Assembly: GCA_032718475.1 (NCBI GenBank)
Contig: JAUCBJ010007350.1
Coordinates: 1-57,375 of the forward strand
Source: Nemertoderma westbladi
Lineage: Eukaryota > Xenacoelomorpha > Nemertodermatida > Nemertodermatidae
Direction: 5' to 3'
Length of the DNA stretch: 57,375 nt
Every line of letters begins with the position of its first letter. Positions within the stretch are counted from its first letter, which is position 1. Made by a program: the position numbers and the translations under genes. Below, piece after piece: positions 11,926-21,668 of this stretch. The notes under the pieces are model-generated. The model was not told where the DNA came from, did no database searches, and was given only the letters and a program-made list of their open reading frames with translations.

Positions 11926-13271
11926 AAAGGGCCAGTTACAGAACTGGCAAGCAGCCGTTAAATTGACTAACACTGTGGGGCGAGCCACGAAAACGAGCGA
12001 GCTTAGAATACGGGTACCAATCTCAACCTCGCGCCTATCTGTCGGTCTGCCTGTCGGTTGATCCGTCTAATCTTTGAATGCTAATTGCTAATACAACAGT
12101 AACTCAGCGAATCTTTGAGATGAAATTATACCAAACGTGGTAGGCCTACACATACTGTAGTATGTCAAAAGTTTTGAAAGCTTTCAGAATTTTGGCGTCG
12201 TGCATTTAAATGTTCCGCATCTAGGAGGCGCTAAATTTCACTTCGTCTAGGCTTAATAACTTTTGAACCACTCATTGATTTTTAATAACCTATGGATGGT
12301 TCTCAATTAATAATTAGGTACTGTCACAGACCCAAAACATCAGCATCGGCCGCTAAATGGCGTTAACAAATTTACCGCTAGTAGTATTGAAGTTTTGAAT
12401 TAAGAATATTACATATAACCGATTAAACGATTATTTATTGCTATGACTTCGTGTTAATTTCAAACGTCTGTTTCCATTTTCAAACTCTGTCTTTGTCATA
12501 CTGTATTATGTATTTAAGTTGACCTCTACATTTTCTCCTCCATTAGACGTATGGGTATGCACCTGCACCTTGTCCTTTACATTACCTGAATGGTATTTAC
12601 TATTATGGGTATTCAATGATCTTTTATTTTTATAATGCTTACCGCAACTAAATAATGTGCATGATTCCATGCTAATATTATATATTTTGATGCCAATTAC
12701 TCCACCATTTTGAAACAATTTGTTTGTTTAACTGTATTAACTGCAGTAACTTCTGCAGTACTCTACAGTACAAAAAATTGACTAGTTAAAGAGATACTAC
12801 TGTACTACCTACTGTACTGGCCTACCTCATACATGCTTTTCAATTTAGCACAGAGCACACTACTGCACAAGTGCACAGGGCAAAAAACAGAATCAAAATT
12901 CGCAGCGAAATGAGATGAGGAGAGTAATTACGTAATTATAGAAATTACGAAAAACCGGAAAAACTATAAAGGCTAGGATTTCCCTACCACCCTTAACACG
13001 ATGCACAAAACTAATAAAGTTATTCTGCACATATATTAATTCATTTTAATTGTGGATTCAATTCAATGGGAAACGGCCCGGTCTAAAAAATTCCCAAAGC
13101 CGTTCGCTATCCGATAGCTATCGCTATCACTGAATGAATGATTCGTTTAATTTCCTGTACATAATGGAGGAATGTAAATAGGAAAATTACCGTTAATCAC
13201 AAACACAGATTACATAAAACTTTATAACTACAGAAATAATACGTTAAAATTACTTTAAAAAGTATGATAAA

Positions 13272-13276
<5 letters not shown>
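11926..13276. other. Intergenic, no confident gene
   Basis: Mostly unique AT-rich sequence. A segment at about 11973-12035 (GTGGGGCGAGCCACGA) resembles one at 17538-17600 and is probably a worn dispersed repeat. One possible C2H2 exon on the minus strand is listed separately. Confidence 0.5.
12506..12718 (-). CDS. Possible exon or relic with one C2H2 zinc finger
   Basis: A 70-codon open frame contains Cys-x4-Cys-x12-His-x4-His (CTLFSC..NTHNSKYH), the spacing of a classical C2H2 finger. GKHYKNKRSLNTH resembles the single fingers of BTB-zinc-finger proteins. There is no flanking domain, no clear splice site and no neighbouring exon, so a chance match or a decayed exon are both possible. Confidence 0.2.
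   Translation of the reverse strand: MFQNGGVIGIKIYNISMESCTLFSCGKHYKNKRSLNTHNSKYHSGNVKDKVQVHTHTSNGGENVEVNLNT

Positions 13277-13302
<26 letters not shown>
13277..13302. repeat. Pure poly-C tract (26 bp)
   Basis: Uninterrupted run of 26 cytosines on the + strand. It is one of six long pure C or G runs in the window. Confidence 0.98.
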
Positions 13303-13360
13303 TGTAGCTAAAATTGAAAAATTCCAGTAAAATTAAATAAAACTTTAAAACGTATATATA

Positions 13361-13475
13361 GATCAACTTGAAAGGGATACTGAACTTAGGAGAAACGAAA
13401 TTGCGACAACTATGGAGAATCGGGAAGCCTGGAAGGATCTCATTTCCACTGTCCGAGTTCGCTCGACCTAGTAGT
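13361..13475 (+). mobile_element. 3' stub of a second LINE family
   Basis: The frame from 13361 reads DQLERDTELRRNEIATTM and then ENREAWKDLISTVRVRST, followed by TAG. This has the form of the extreme C-terminus of LINE reverse transcriptase polyproteins (a charged helix, then xREAWxxLI). It ends directly in (TAG)n, the same tail type as the LINE at 15127-16644. Only the last ~35 codons remain, so this is a severely 5'-truncated insertion. Confidence 0.6.
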
Positions 13476-14597
13476 AGTAGTTGTCTGACAAACAGACAAC
13501 CCTCAAATCAGTCTTACAAACAAACGAGAAAACACACTGGACAGAAAAGTGTGGAGTAAGCTTGTTTTACAAAGAGTCATTCGAGATGCAGTCCACAGAT
13601 TTTCAAAAATTTCAGTAAATACTGATGTCTACACAAGCAAATGCACAGACAAACAGACCGACGGACAGACAAACAGACTTTCAGACAACTAGACGAAGAG
13701 TAAACAGATCGACATACTTCAGAACAACTATTATAGAACTAGATGAAAGAAATGAAAATATACTGTATGTGCTTGGAAATTTTGTCATTGTGTGTAAAAA
13801 TACAAATAGTTGCACTTTTTTTGTTTCAGAAATCGGACAAATTTTGTCGGACAACAACAGATGTACAAACAGACTTATAGTACAGACTTTAGTGTGAATG
13901 TTATATATCAAACCAATAATTATATGGTGCACACTTTTTCATTATTATCATGTTATTTTTTCGCGAATTTACATGATTATTTCATGCACGAGTTAACTCG
14001 GGATGAGTTCTTGATAGCTTATAGAAGGCTGGATATTTCACTAAATAATGCATATATTTTACTGGAAATATATTTTTTTTTCATCCGCTAGTTATAGGCT
14101 ATCGAAAATGACAATAAAAAACGCAATAATTTTTATTGTCCATTTTTATCCTTTTTTTGTCAATTTTTTTTGATTTTTTATGTCATCCAAAAGTCTAATG
14201 TTAGGTTCCAGGTTCCATGCTACCGGTTTCTCTACTGCTGTTCTCTCAGGCTATCAGTACCGGTTAGTATATATATAGCACTATTTTGCTGTATTGTATG
14301 TACAGATGTAGGTATAAAGCAGGTATTTCTGTATTTTAGTACCGGTACCGGCACTGGTACTGCTATAGGCCTACTGTGTAGCCTACCATTTAAATACGGT
14401 AATGGTACTGTAGGCCTACCGGTTGTGCTAATAAATTTTAAATAATTGATAGGCGAAACTGGATTGCAGGATTGTGGAAAATGTGGATATACCTTTCACA
14501 TAATTTAGGCCTTACTGTATTAGTTTTATAATCAATAATGGATCATGACTACTGTCTGAGTAGTGTTACGGATAGCGGCTCCACTACTTCCAACAGC
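13476..14597. other. Intergenic with simple repeats
   Basis: Bases from about 13490 to 13880 are rich in CAGACAAACAGAC-like direct repeats. Bases 14100-14190 contain T-rich inverted segments (TTTTATTGTC, TGATTTTTTATGTCA) whose complements occur at 16945-17060, loosely bracketing the minisatellite and LINE. Open frames here look repeat-derived. No gene. Confidence 0.5.
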
Positions 14598-15126
14598 ACA
14601 GAAGGCCCGCCTCTGTAACCTGCCCCTTTCCCTCAATTAGTTAAATGATCGTTTATTGTTTTGGTTAGAAAATCCCGTCTCTGTAACCTGCTCCTTTCCC
14701 TCAATTAGTTAAATGATCGTTTATTGTTTTGGTTAGAAAATCCCGTCTCTGTAACCTGCTCCTTTCCCTGATTTGGTAAAGTGACTGTTTATTGTTTTGG
14801 TTAGAAAATCCCGCCTCTGTAACCTGTTCCTTTCCCTCAATTAGTTTAAGTGATCGTTTATTGTTTTGGTTAGGAAATCCCGCCTCTGTAACCTGCTCCT
14901 TTCCCTCAATTGGTAATGTTATCGTTTATTGTTTTGGTTAGAAAATCCCGCCTCTGTAACCTGCTCCTTTCTCTCAATTGGTAATGTTATCGTTTATTGT
15001 TTTGGTTAGAAAATCCCGTCTCTGTAACCTGCTCCTTTCCCTCAATTAGTTAAATGATCGTTTATTGTTTTGGTTAGAAAATCCCGTCTCTGTAACCTGC
15101 TCCTTTCCCTGATTTGGTAAAGTGAC
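14598..15126. repeat. ~68-bp minisatellite, host of the LINE insertion
   Basis: About 7.5 copies of a ~68-bp unit, CCTCTGTAACCTGCTCCTTT..GTTTATTGTTTTGGTTAGAA. A final partial unit continues at 16656-16720 on the far side of the LINE. A single diverged unit in reverse orientation forms the core of the TTAA-flanked MITE at 49746-49951, and another fragment lies at about 51766-51830. The array may therefore have grown from the interior of such an element. Confidence 0.9.
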
Positions 15127-16644
15127 CCCTGAGGTCTTTAAAATACCTGAGTGTTTAAAGCTCATCTATCCCATCATAGTAGACATGTACCGAACAACAA
15201 GAGTCCCACAAGAAATGAAAACAAATAAGTTGGTGCCAGTTCCCAAGAAGGGCAACCTAACACTCTATGGTTCTTTTCGGGGAATCTCATTGATCTCGAT
15301 TGCTGCAAAGCTATACAATAGGATTCTATTAAATCGCATCAGGGATCCCATTGAGAGACTGCTCCGTGGAAATCAGAATGGGTTCCGTAAAGGTCGTGGG
15401 ACCATGGAGCCCATTTTGGCACTTAGAAGGATAATTGAAGAATTATCAAAAAAGAAAGACAGGCATCTGGCTGTTATCTTTGTTGACTTCTTCAAGGCCT
15501 TTGATTCAGTCTCTCGCTCACGTATGTTCAGCATACTTTCATTATATGGGATTCCTGATGAAATTATTGCAGCAATCAGATCAGTATACGATGGTTCGAC
15601 AACATTTGTGTCTACTGTTGACGGTGACACAGAACCATTTGAAGTGTTATGGGGCGTCCTCCAAGGAGACACACTTGCACCATTCTTGTTCATTATTGTG
15701 GTTGACTATGTTCTACGCATGTCCTTAGATCATCATAATGATGATGGGGTGATGATAACTCCACCTACTGGCTCCAGAAGTCGAGGAAATCCTGCCAAGT
15801 ACCTAACTGATCTAGACTTTGCTGATGACTTAGGAGTACTCTCAGAATCATTAGAGGGAGCCCAACGGCTCCTCAGCTCATTAGAACATGCTGCTTCTAG
15901 TGTTGGTCTTTTTATTAACTCCAGAAAGACCAAAATTCTGACCGTTAACTTTGAAAGTCCTCAGCAAGTCTCTGATCGGATGAGCATAAGCTCAAAGGAT
16001 GGTATGCTTGAGCATGTGGACGACTTCTGTTACCTGGGATCATGGATCCGGAAGTCAGGTGAGGACCTTCGAATACGTAAGGGAAAGGCATGGGCAGCCT
16101 TGAATAGGCTTTCCAGGATTTGGAAGTCACCGAGAATTAATCGGAAACTTAAGGTCCGATTATTTAGAGCAGCAGTAGTTCCAGTACTCCTCTATGGGAG
16201 TCCATGCTGGGCTCTAACTGCTGAGGACACCAAATCTCTGGATGGCACATTCACAAGAATGCTACGCCGGGTTCATTGTGTCAAGTACAATGCACACATC
16301 TCCAACCAGACACTATATAACATTGGAGGTGTCTCATTGGTTCCCCCAAGCTTGACACTAGAACAAAACCGCCTCCGCTTTGCAGGACATTGCTTTCGCC
16401 GTGAGGACCAGCCAGTGCATAATCTTGTACTTTGGCAGCCTCATGGAGTGAATAAGCATGGTGGACAGCCCATGACTTTCTTGAGACGCATCTTAAAGGA
16501 CACTGGCCTTAAAGATGCGGATGATCTAGCAAATGTCATGGGTGATAGGGAGTTGTGGCGGTGCAATTTTGTTGACAAGCCGGCACAGCATTCTTAAAAA
16601 TGCAGCTGCAATGCTGCATGCCGATCCTAGTAGTAGTAGTAGTA
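15127..16644 (+). mobile_element. 5'-truncated LINE with 11-bp target-site duplication
   Basis: A non-LTR retrotransposon fragment of 1518 bp that ends in (TAG)6. GGTAAAGTGAC is present at 15116-15126 and again at 16645-16655, an exact target-site duplication. This fixes both ends and shows insertion into the 68-bp minisatellite. The endonuclease and N-terminal part are missing, the normal result of incomplete reverse transcription. Further copies are at 41489-41908 (3' end, + strand) and about 52225-52513 (internal, minus strand). Confidence 0.93.
15128..16597 (+). CDS. LINE reverse transcriptase, 5'-truncated, frame intact
   Basis: About 489 codons remain open. In order: the RT palm entry (LVPVPKKGN..YGSFRGISLISI), NGFRKGRGT, VDFFKAFDSVSR (first catalytic Asp), GVLQGDTLAPFLF, the FADD catalytic box (LDFADDLGVL), the thumb (SRKTKIL), and a C-terminal region with LLYGSPCW and LRFAGHCFRRED. 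The enzyme copies its RNA at a nicked target; here the endonuclease domain is lost. The first codons upstream (from 15122) belong to the target duplication, so no native start exists. The exact clade (RTE-like or another group) is uncertain. The open frame suggests a fairly recent insertion. Confidence 0.88.
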   Translation, partial: PEVFKIPECLKLIYPIIVDMYRTTRVPQEMKTNKLVPVPKKGNLTLYGSFRGISLISIAAKLYNRILLNRIRDPIERLLRGNQNGFRKGRGTMEPILALRRIIEELSKKKDRHLAVIFVDFFKAFDSVSRSRMFSILSLYGIPDEIIAAIRSVYDGSTTFVSTVDGDTEPFEVLWGVLQGDTLAPFLFIIVVDYVLRMSLDHHNDDGVMITPPTGSRSRGNPAKYLTDLDFADDLGVLSESLEGAQRLLSSLEHAASSVGLFINSRKTKILTVNFESPQQVSDRMSISSKDGMLEHVDDFCYLGSWIRKSGEDLRIRKGKAWAALNRLSRIWKSPRINRKLKVRLFRAAVVPVLLYGSPCWALTAEDTKSLDGTFTRMLRRVHCVKYNAHISNQTLYNIGGVSLVPPSLTLEQNRLRFAGHCFRREDQPVHNLVLWQPHGVNKHGGQPMTFLRRILKDTGLKDADDLANVMGDRELWRCNFVDKPAQHS

Positions 16645-16655
16645 GGTAAAGTGAC

Positions 16656-18283
16656 TGTTTATTGTTTTGGTTAGAAAACTCGGCCTTAACCTGCTCCTTT
16701 CCATCAATTGGTAATTGTTTTTGGCTATAAAATGAGTGTTTTGCTACGTCATGTGGTAATCGATTATCGACAACAACCACAAACTATTAAATATAGACTC
16801 TTTTTACCACAGGCGCATATGGAAATCTATCTCATAGTCTATAAATCATGGAATCATGGAATGTTTTGGCACAGGCATAGTGAAATCAACTGTCTGACAG
16901 TCCAGAAATCAGCAGTCTGACAGTTTGAAGAAATACATACATAAAAATTGACAATAAAAGTCATTAAATGGACAACAAAAGTCATTATGCATAATTCGTA
17001 AAAAAAAAGCGACAAAAAAAGTCAAATAAATTGACATAAAAAATCACTGCCATAAAAAAATAGGTCATTTTTTGACAGGTTGCCCCTAAAAAAGTGGTTC
17101 GTTAAGTGGATAAGTGACACTTTTATCGATATATCTCGCGCAAGATGTACTGTTCATATATTTTTCATACCATACTGATTTTAATTCATAACAAAAATAT
17201 CTCGTACTGTATCTATAACAATAGTATGGTTGCTAACGGTCTATACCAACTTAAATTATTTGTCCCGTCACTAATAAATCAATATCAATATCAACCTGAG
17301 CTTGGTAAAGCTAAGACAATGTAAATAACTTCAGAAATGTAATATATCGCAATTTATGTTGCAAGTGGCCCCGTTTTACGGTATGTTTAAATTAACCTAG
17401 TGTTTTTATACTTTAATGTTCATTAAATTCAGATTAAAAGATTGTGTCAAGGAAAAACATTATGCCTATTATTATATATTACATGTACTGGGGTCACCTT
17501 GCGACCTTGTTTACTGCCAATTATCAGTAAATAATTTGTGTGGGGCGAACCACGAAGTCTAGGTGAGCCTTAGAGTAGCGGTATAATTAATGGGCAGTCT
17601 GTCATCGTTGTCGCCATTGCTGGGAATGTTTGACGCTAAAAAGGGTGCGAGGATGCGCAGCGCCCAGGGGCAAATCGAACTAAAATCGCCCCAACCCCTC
17701 ACCCTCACCCCCATCCCGTTTCAACTGTGCAGTATTTAATTACAGTTATTTTGTTTGACATAATTAAATAATTAAAATTATTTTGATTAAAATTAACAGC
17801 TTATAAAGAGTAGGCCTACTTTCTGGAATGATTTCACGACATGGGCTCCCATTGATTACCATTAAGGGCCCTACATCAGGTTCTTATATTACGGCGCTGT
17901 TTATTATGTACAATATTTTTATAGGGGAGATAATACCCCCACCTAGGCACTACTTGTAGGGTACAGTAGGTAATGTTTCAATATCTAAATATTGGTGGAA
18001 AAAGTGGAGGCACCGTGCCCCCCTAGGACCCCGGTTCCTAAGTCTCAGCCAAATGTGGAATACAGAATGGGGATAATATCCCATTCATCTGTACTTTGTG
18101 TGCACGGTATTTCAAGAATAAGAGTTAACTTACTGTCTGACTATAAGTTTGACTACGTTTATACCACAAGATTATAACAAAATGGATGAATTTCAATAAA
18201 ATTTAAAGTTTGAGTGCAAAAACTATTATTTTTTCATTAAATTTGTGCGCTCACCCCCCTTTACTCTGCGCCAAGGGGCAGTG
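16656..18283. other. Intergenic, AT-rich
   Basis: Begins with the remainder of the minisatellite unit. At 16940-17085 it has short GACAATAAAAGTCATT / GACATAAAAAATCA direct repeats. A GTGGGGCGAACCACGA segment near 17540 matches one near 11973. No supported gene. Confidence 0.5.
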
Positions 18284-18288
18284 TCGTC

Positions 18289-19481
18289 TGTAAAAGCTTT
18301 TGTGGGATAACTGATACGTTTGCCTTTGCTGGCCAGTTCCCCCCCGGTCGCTAGAATACTCTCAAAGGGATTTATAACTAAAATAGTGCAAGCTACCAGC
18401 TTATTGGCTGATGTGCTGTGTGGAGATATCTGGGCTCAGTTTAATCGGCCAAACCAGCGTAGGGAGGTTGCCTAAGCCTTGCTGTCCGTGTCGGCCAATA
18501 GAATTTGCGTAGGCGTTGATTTCGACCTATCCCAGCGCTACTGAACTGAATTTCCTATCTCTATGCTCATCCTCTGTGTTGAACGGGGCTTCGTGGAATA
18601 AGAGTTTTGGTATACTCGTATAGTGGTAGTAGTCATATGATTTTATATGATTCTGTTGTTATGTTCCCATTTTTTGCCATAACACCGGCTTTTTGGGAAG
18701 AACTCTAGTAAAACTGCTTAAATTATCGAAAGTATAAACTGTTACCTCACTACCGATCAATCTAATCAATCAACCTACCTATTAATCATATTGTTTGTAC
18801 TGTTATTTACCGTCAGTTATTAATTGTACCTATTTGTTGATGGAAATATTGCTCTTTGGATAATACGGATAAATCACCCAAATTTCCCAATTTTCTTGAT
18901 ACACTACAGGTTAGAGAGACCGGCTATACATAACAATTGCGATTTATATTAATGTGGTGTGTATTGAATCTAATGTTATTTAGCAGACCCTACATGAGTC
19001 AATTACTGCTCTCTTTATGTGTGATCAAATATACTGACGGTCGGCAGAATAGTGTGCATGATTGTGATTGGTAACAAAGTATTTCCTAAAGAATACGCTT
19101 TATACTTTAATCATAAGCAGTATCGTTGCGTTTAGTATAAGTCCTAGTTCTGTTTAAATAAATAGAGCGCCACGTCCTAAAGGAACTGTTAATATTTCCC
19201 GAAAAGCCAATAATATCTGTCAGGAATTAATTATTAACGATCTATCGAATAATACAATAAGTTTACGCTGCAACCTTACACTGCAATAATAAAATTTAAG
19301 CATCCGAATTCAGCCTCCCGGGTGTAGATCCATCGGGTGAATGATCGCGCATGGGCTGACTTCGGCTAATGTTTTGTGTATTAGCATAAATTGTTGTCGT
19401 ATGCTAAAGGTGTTTTAATTAACTAAAAGACATATAAATTTTGGCAGGTTAAACTGCTAAAGGTCTTCAAAAGCGCGAACA
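18289..19481 (+). repeat. 5' LTR
   Basis: 1193 bp, TGTAAAAGC...GCGCGAACA. An AATAAA signal lies at 19157-19162. The last ~55 bp form a nested hairpin: AGAC/GTCT outer stem at 19428-19431 and 19463-19466, and an 8-bp inner stem at 19440-19447 and 19454-19461 with a GTTAAA loop. The diverged LTR at 1-60 retains this hairpin. Confidence 0.96.
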
Positions 19482-21668
19482 GTAACAGTTTATAATCTTA
19501 TTGCAGTAGGCAATAGGGTTGCAAAATACCGTAGTGACTGGTAAAACTGAACCGGTACTTTTGTAGGTCAGTAGGCCTAACTGTCATCACCGGTACCGGT
19601 ACTGCTGTACAAGTACATTTAGTATTATTCGATTTTGATTATTGTATACTGGTAGGTCTTAGTACTTAATCAGGGACTGCAGCCCTGAATTTTTATTGAG
19701 ATTTTACCTATTTCTGTCGGTTTTATTTCCTAGTAGGCTAATATTGCAGTATTGAGCAGAAGGCGTGTGACCCTGCTCAGATTGTTCAGATAATTGTAGG
19801 CTGAGCTGCTGTCTGACTGTTGTTGAGTTTGGAGAGATTACGGCGTGTGTAGAGTTTGTCTGATAAAGTGCCGTTAGTAAGTTGGGGCAGCCATATGCGG
19901 TAAGGTCAATCCCCTCTTAAAGAATAAGTCGTACTACCGTGTTAGAACGCATACTAACTAACAGTTTCAGAGTCTGCATATACTGTAGTTTATTTAGGCT
20001 TGATCGTAGTCTGCCAGTGTTTTAGCCTGTGTTTGTTTGTGTGGTCTGTTCAGGTACCATAATAGTTATTACTCAAATATTTGTAGGCTGGATTGTTGTC
20101 TAGCTATTTTTAGGTCTGAAGGGATTGCTGCGTGTGTAGAGTTGGTCTGATAAAGTGCCGTTAGTAAGTTGGGGCAGCCATAAGCTGTAAGGTCAATCCC
20201 CTCTTAAAGAGTAAGTCGTACTACCGTGTTAGAACGCATACTAACTAACAGTTTCAGAATCTGCACATACTGTAGTTTGTTTAGGCTTGATAGTAGTTTG
20301 CCAGCGTTTGGTTTGTATTTGTTTGAGTATTCTGTACGGGTAGCGTAATATTTATTATTCAGAGTGTATGCGATTATTCGCAACATTCATGTCCCCAAGT
20401 TTATTCCTACAGTAATTGTGCTTGTTATACATACCGTTATAGTTAAACTAACCCCGGTACTACATCAGGGCTGCTCGGCGTAGGTAAAGACTGGAGATTT
20501 TGTGCTTCGGTCACTCCAGCAGATGCCGTGGTTCTTTTAACTGTTCAAGTATATTTAACTACTGATTATTTGTTATACCGGTACTTGTACCTAATTTAGG
20601 GTTTAGTGTACAGTGCTTTCCGAAGTAATTAGTGTAGGCAGTATATTTGTGTTGTAAAGTGGTTGATAGGCACATTCGTTAGCTCTATTAGCTTCTGGGT
20701 AGGAACAATCCGTGATACATAACGTAGTACCTATAGCGATACGGTTATAGGTCGTCAGGCGGTGGTATTTTCCTATCTGGACAGTACAATATATTTACTA
20801 CTTATTATTTCAAATACCGTAGTACCCTGTCCGTTATAATAACCAGAAATTCTAACCCTTTGTTAGGCTGGTTTGTAGTTTCCTGTAAAATTACCCTAAA
20901 AAATTTCGTACGTAATATTTTGTTGTGTTTAATTAGAGAATTAATCTCACCCGTATTGTAAGTAATTTGTAGTATTAAGTAACTTAGGTAAATTAGAATT
21001 ATCAGTTTTAGTGTCAAATAAATAGCACTTCACTGAGAGCGCACAGCTTCTGTGTAGTGACCCCCCAGAAATAATAACATTTATTTCAAATATTGACAAA
21101 AACCCATATAAACGGGTATATAAATATTATAAATCAAATCAAACGATTTATAAATAGTAGGCCTGTCATACAACAACTAGGTCTCACTACCAGTTGGACT
21201 ACTACTTACACAACGGTAATAAAGTAAGTTAAAGTAACTAAGTAACCCTAAAATATTCAGGAATTCAATTATTCTAAAAATAATTGACATACCGGTACTT
21301 ACTATAGGCTTATTATATTTATCTCTATAAATTTGAGCTGAAATCATACCGGTACTCTGTAATTAATTCTAGTTCATAATTATACTTATATACTATAAGT
21401 GTAAGCTGTATACCGGTATTCACTATAGGCCTACTATATATATGTATATATTTGTGCTAAATTATATACCGGTACTCTGTGACAAATCTAGTCTGTAATA
21501 ATACTTATATATATTATAAGCATACCGGTATTCTAATATATTGTATATATATCACGTTACACTGAGTAACGGTACCGGTAATAAATCGCTAGGCTTGCGG
21601 TCATACTGAATTACTAGACTTGCTTTAACTGAAAATATAGTAGTAGACATTCAACTGTATAACTAAAC
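19482..21668 (+). other. Long 5' leader of the retrotransposon
   Basis: About 2.2 kb without a supported gene between the LTR and the gag start. A ~288-bp segment is tandemly duplicated (about 19780-20067 and 20068-20350; AAAGTGCCGTTAGTAAGTTG occurs in both). A second, ~125-bp degenerate tandem region at about 21290-21560 is built on TACCGGTACTCTGT and TATACTTATATA. Several short upstream ATGs precede the gag ATG, so cap-scanning would be inefficient and internal initiation or splicing is possible. Confidence 0.8.

Noticed and set aside
13625-14091. Overlapping small open frames
   Set aside because: Gln/Thr/Arg-rich translation of CAGACAAACAGAC repeats, with no domain or splice context.
14100-17085. 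A single ~3-kb transposon bounded by T-rich/A-rich inverted segments
   Set aside because: The inverted segments are low-complexity (TGATTTTTTATGTCA and its complement) and no target duplication is visible. Chance or microsatellite similarity is more likely.
19539-19556. TGGTAAAACTGAACCGG as a tRNA primer-binding site
   Set aside because: It lies 57 nt after the LTR rather than next to it, and its complement does not look like a normal tRNA 3' end.
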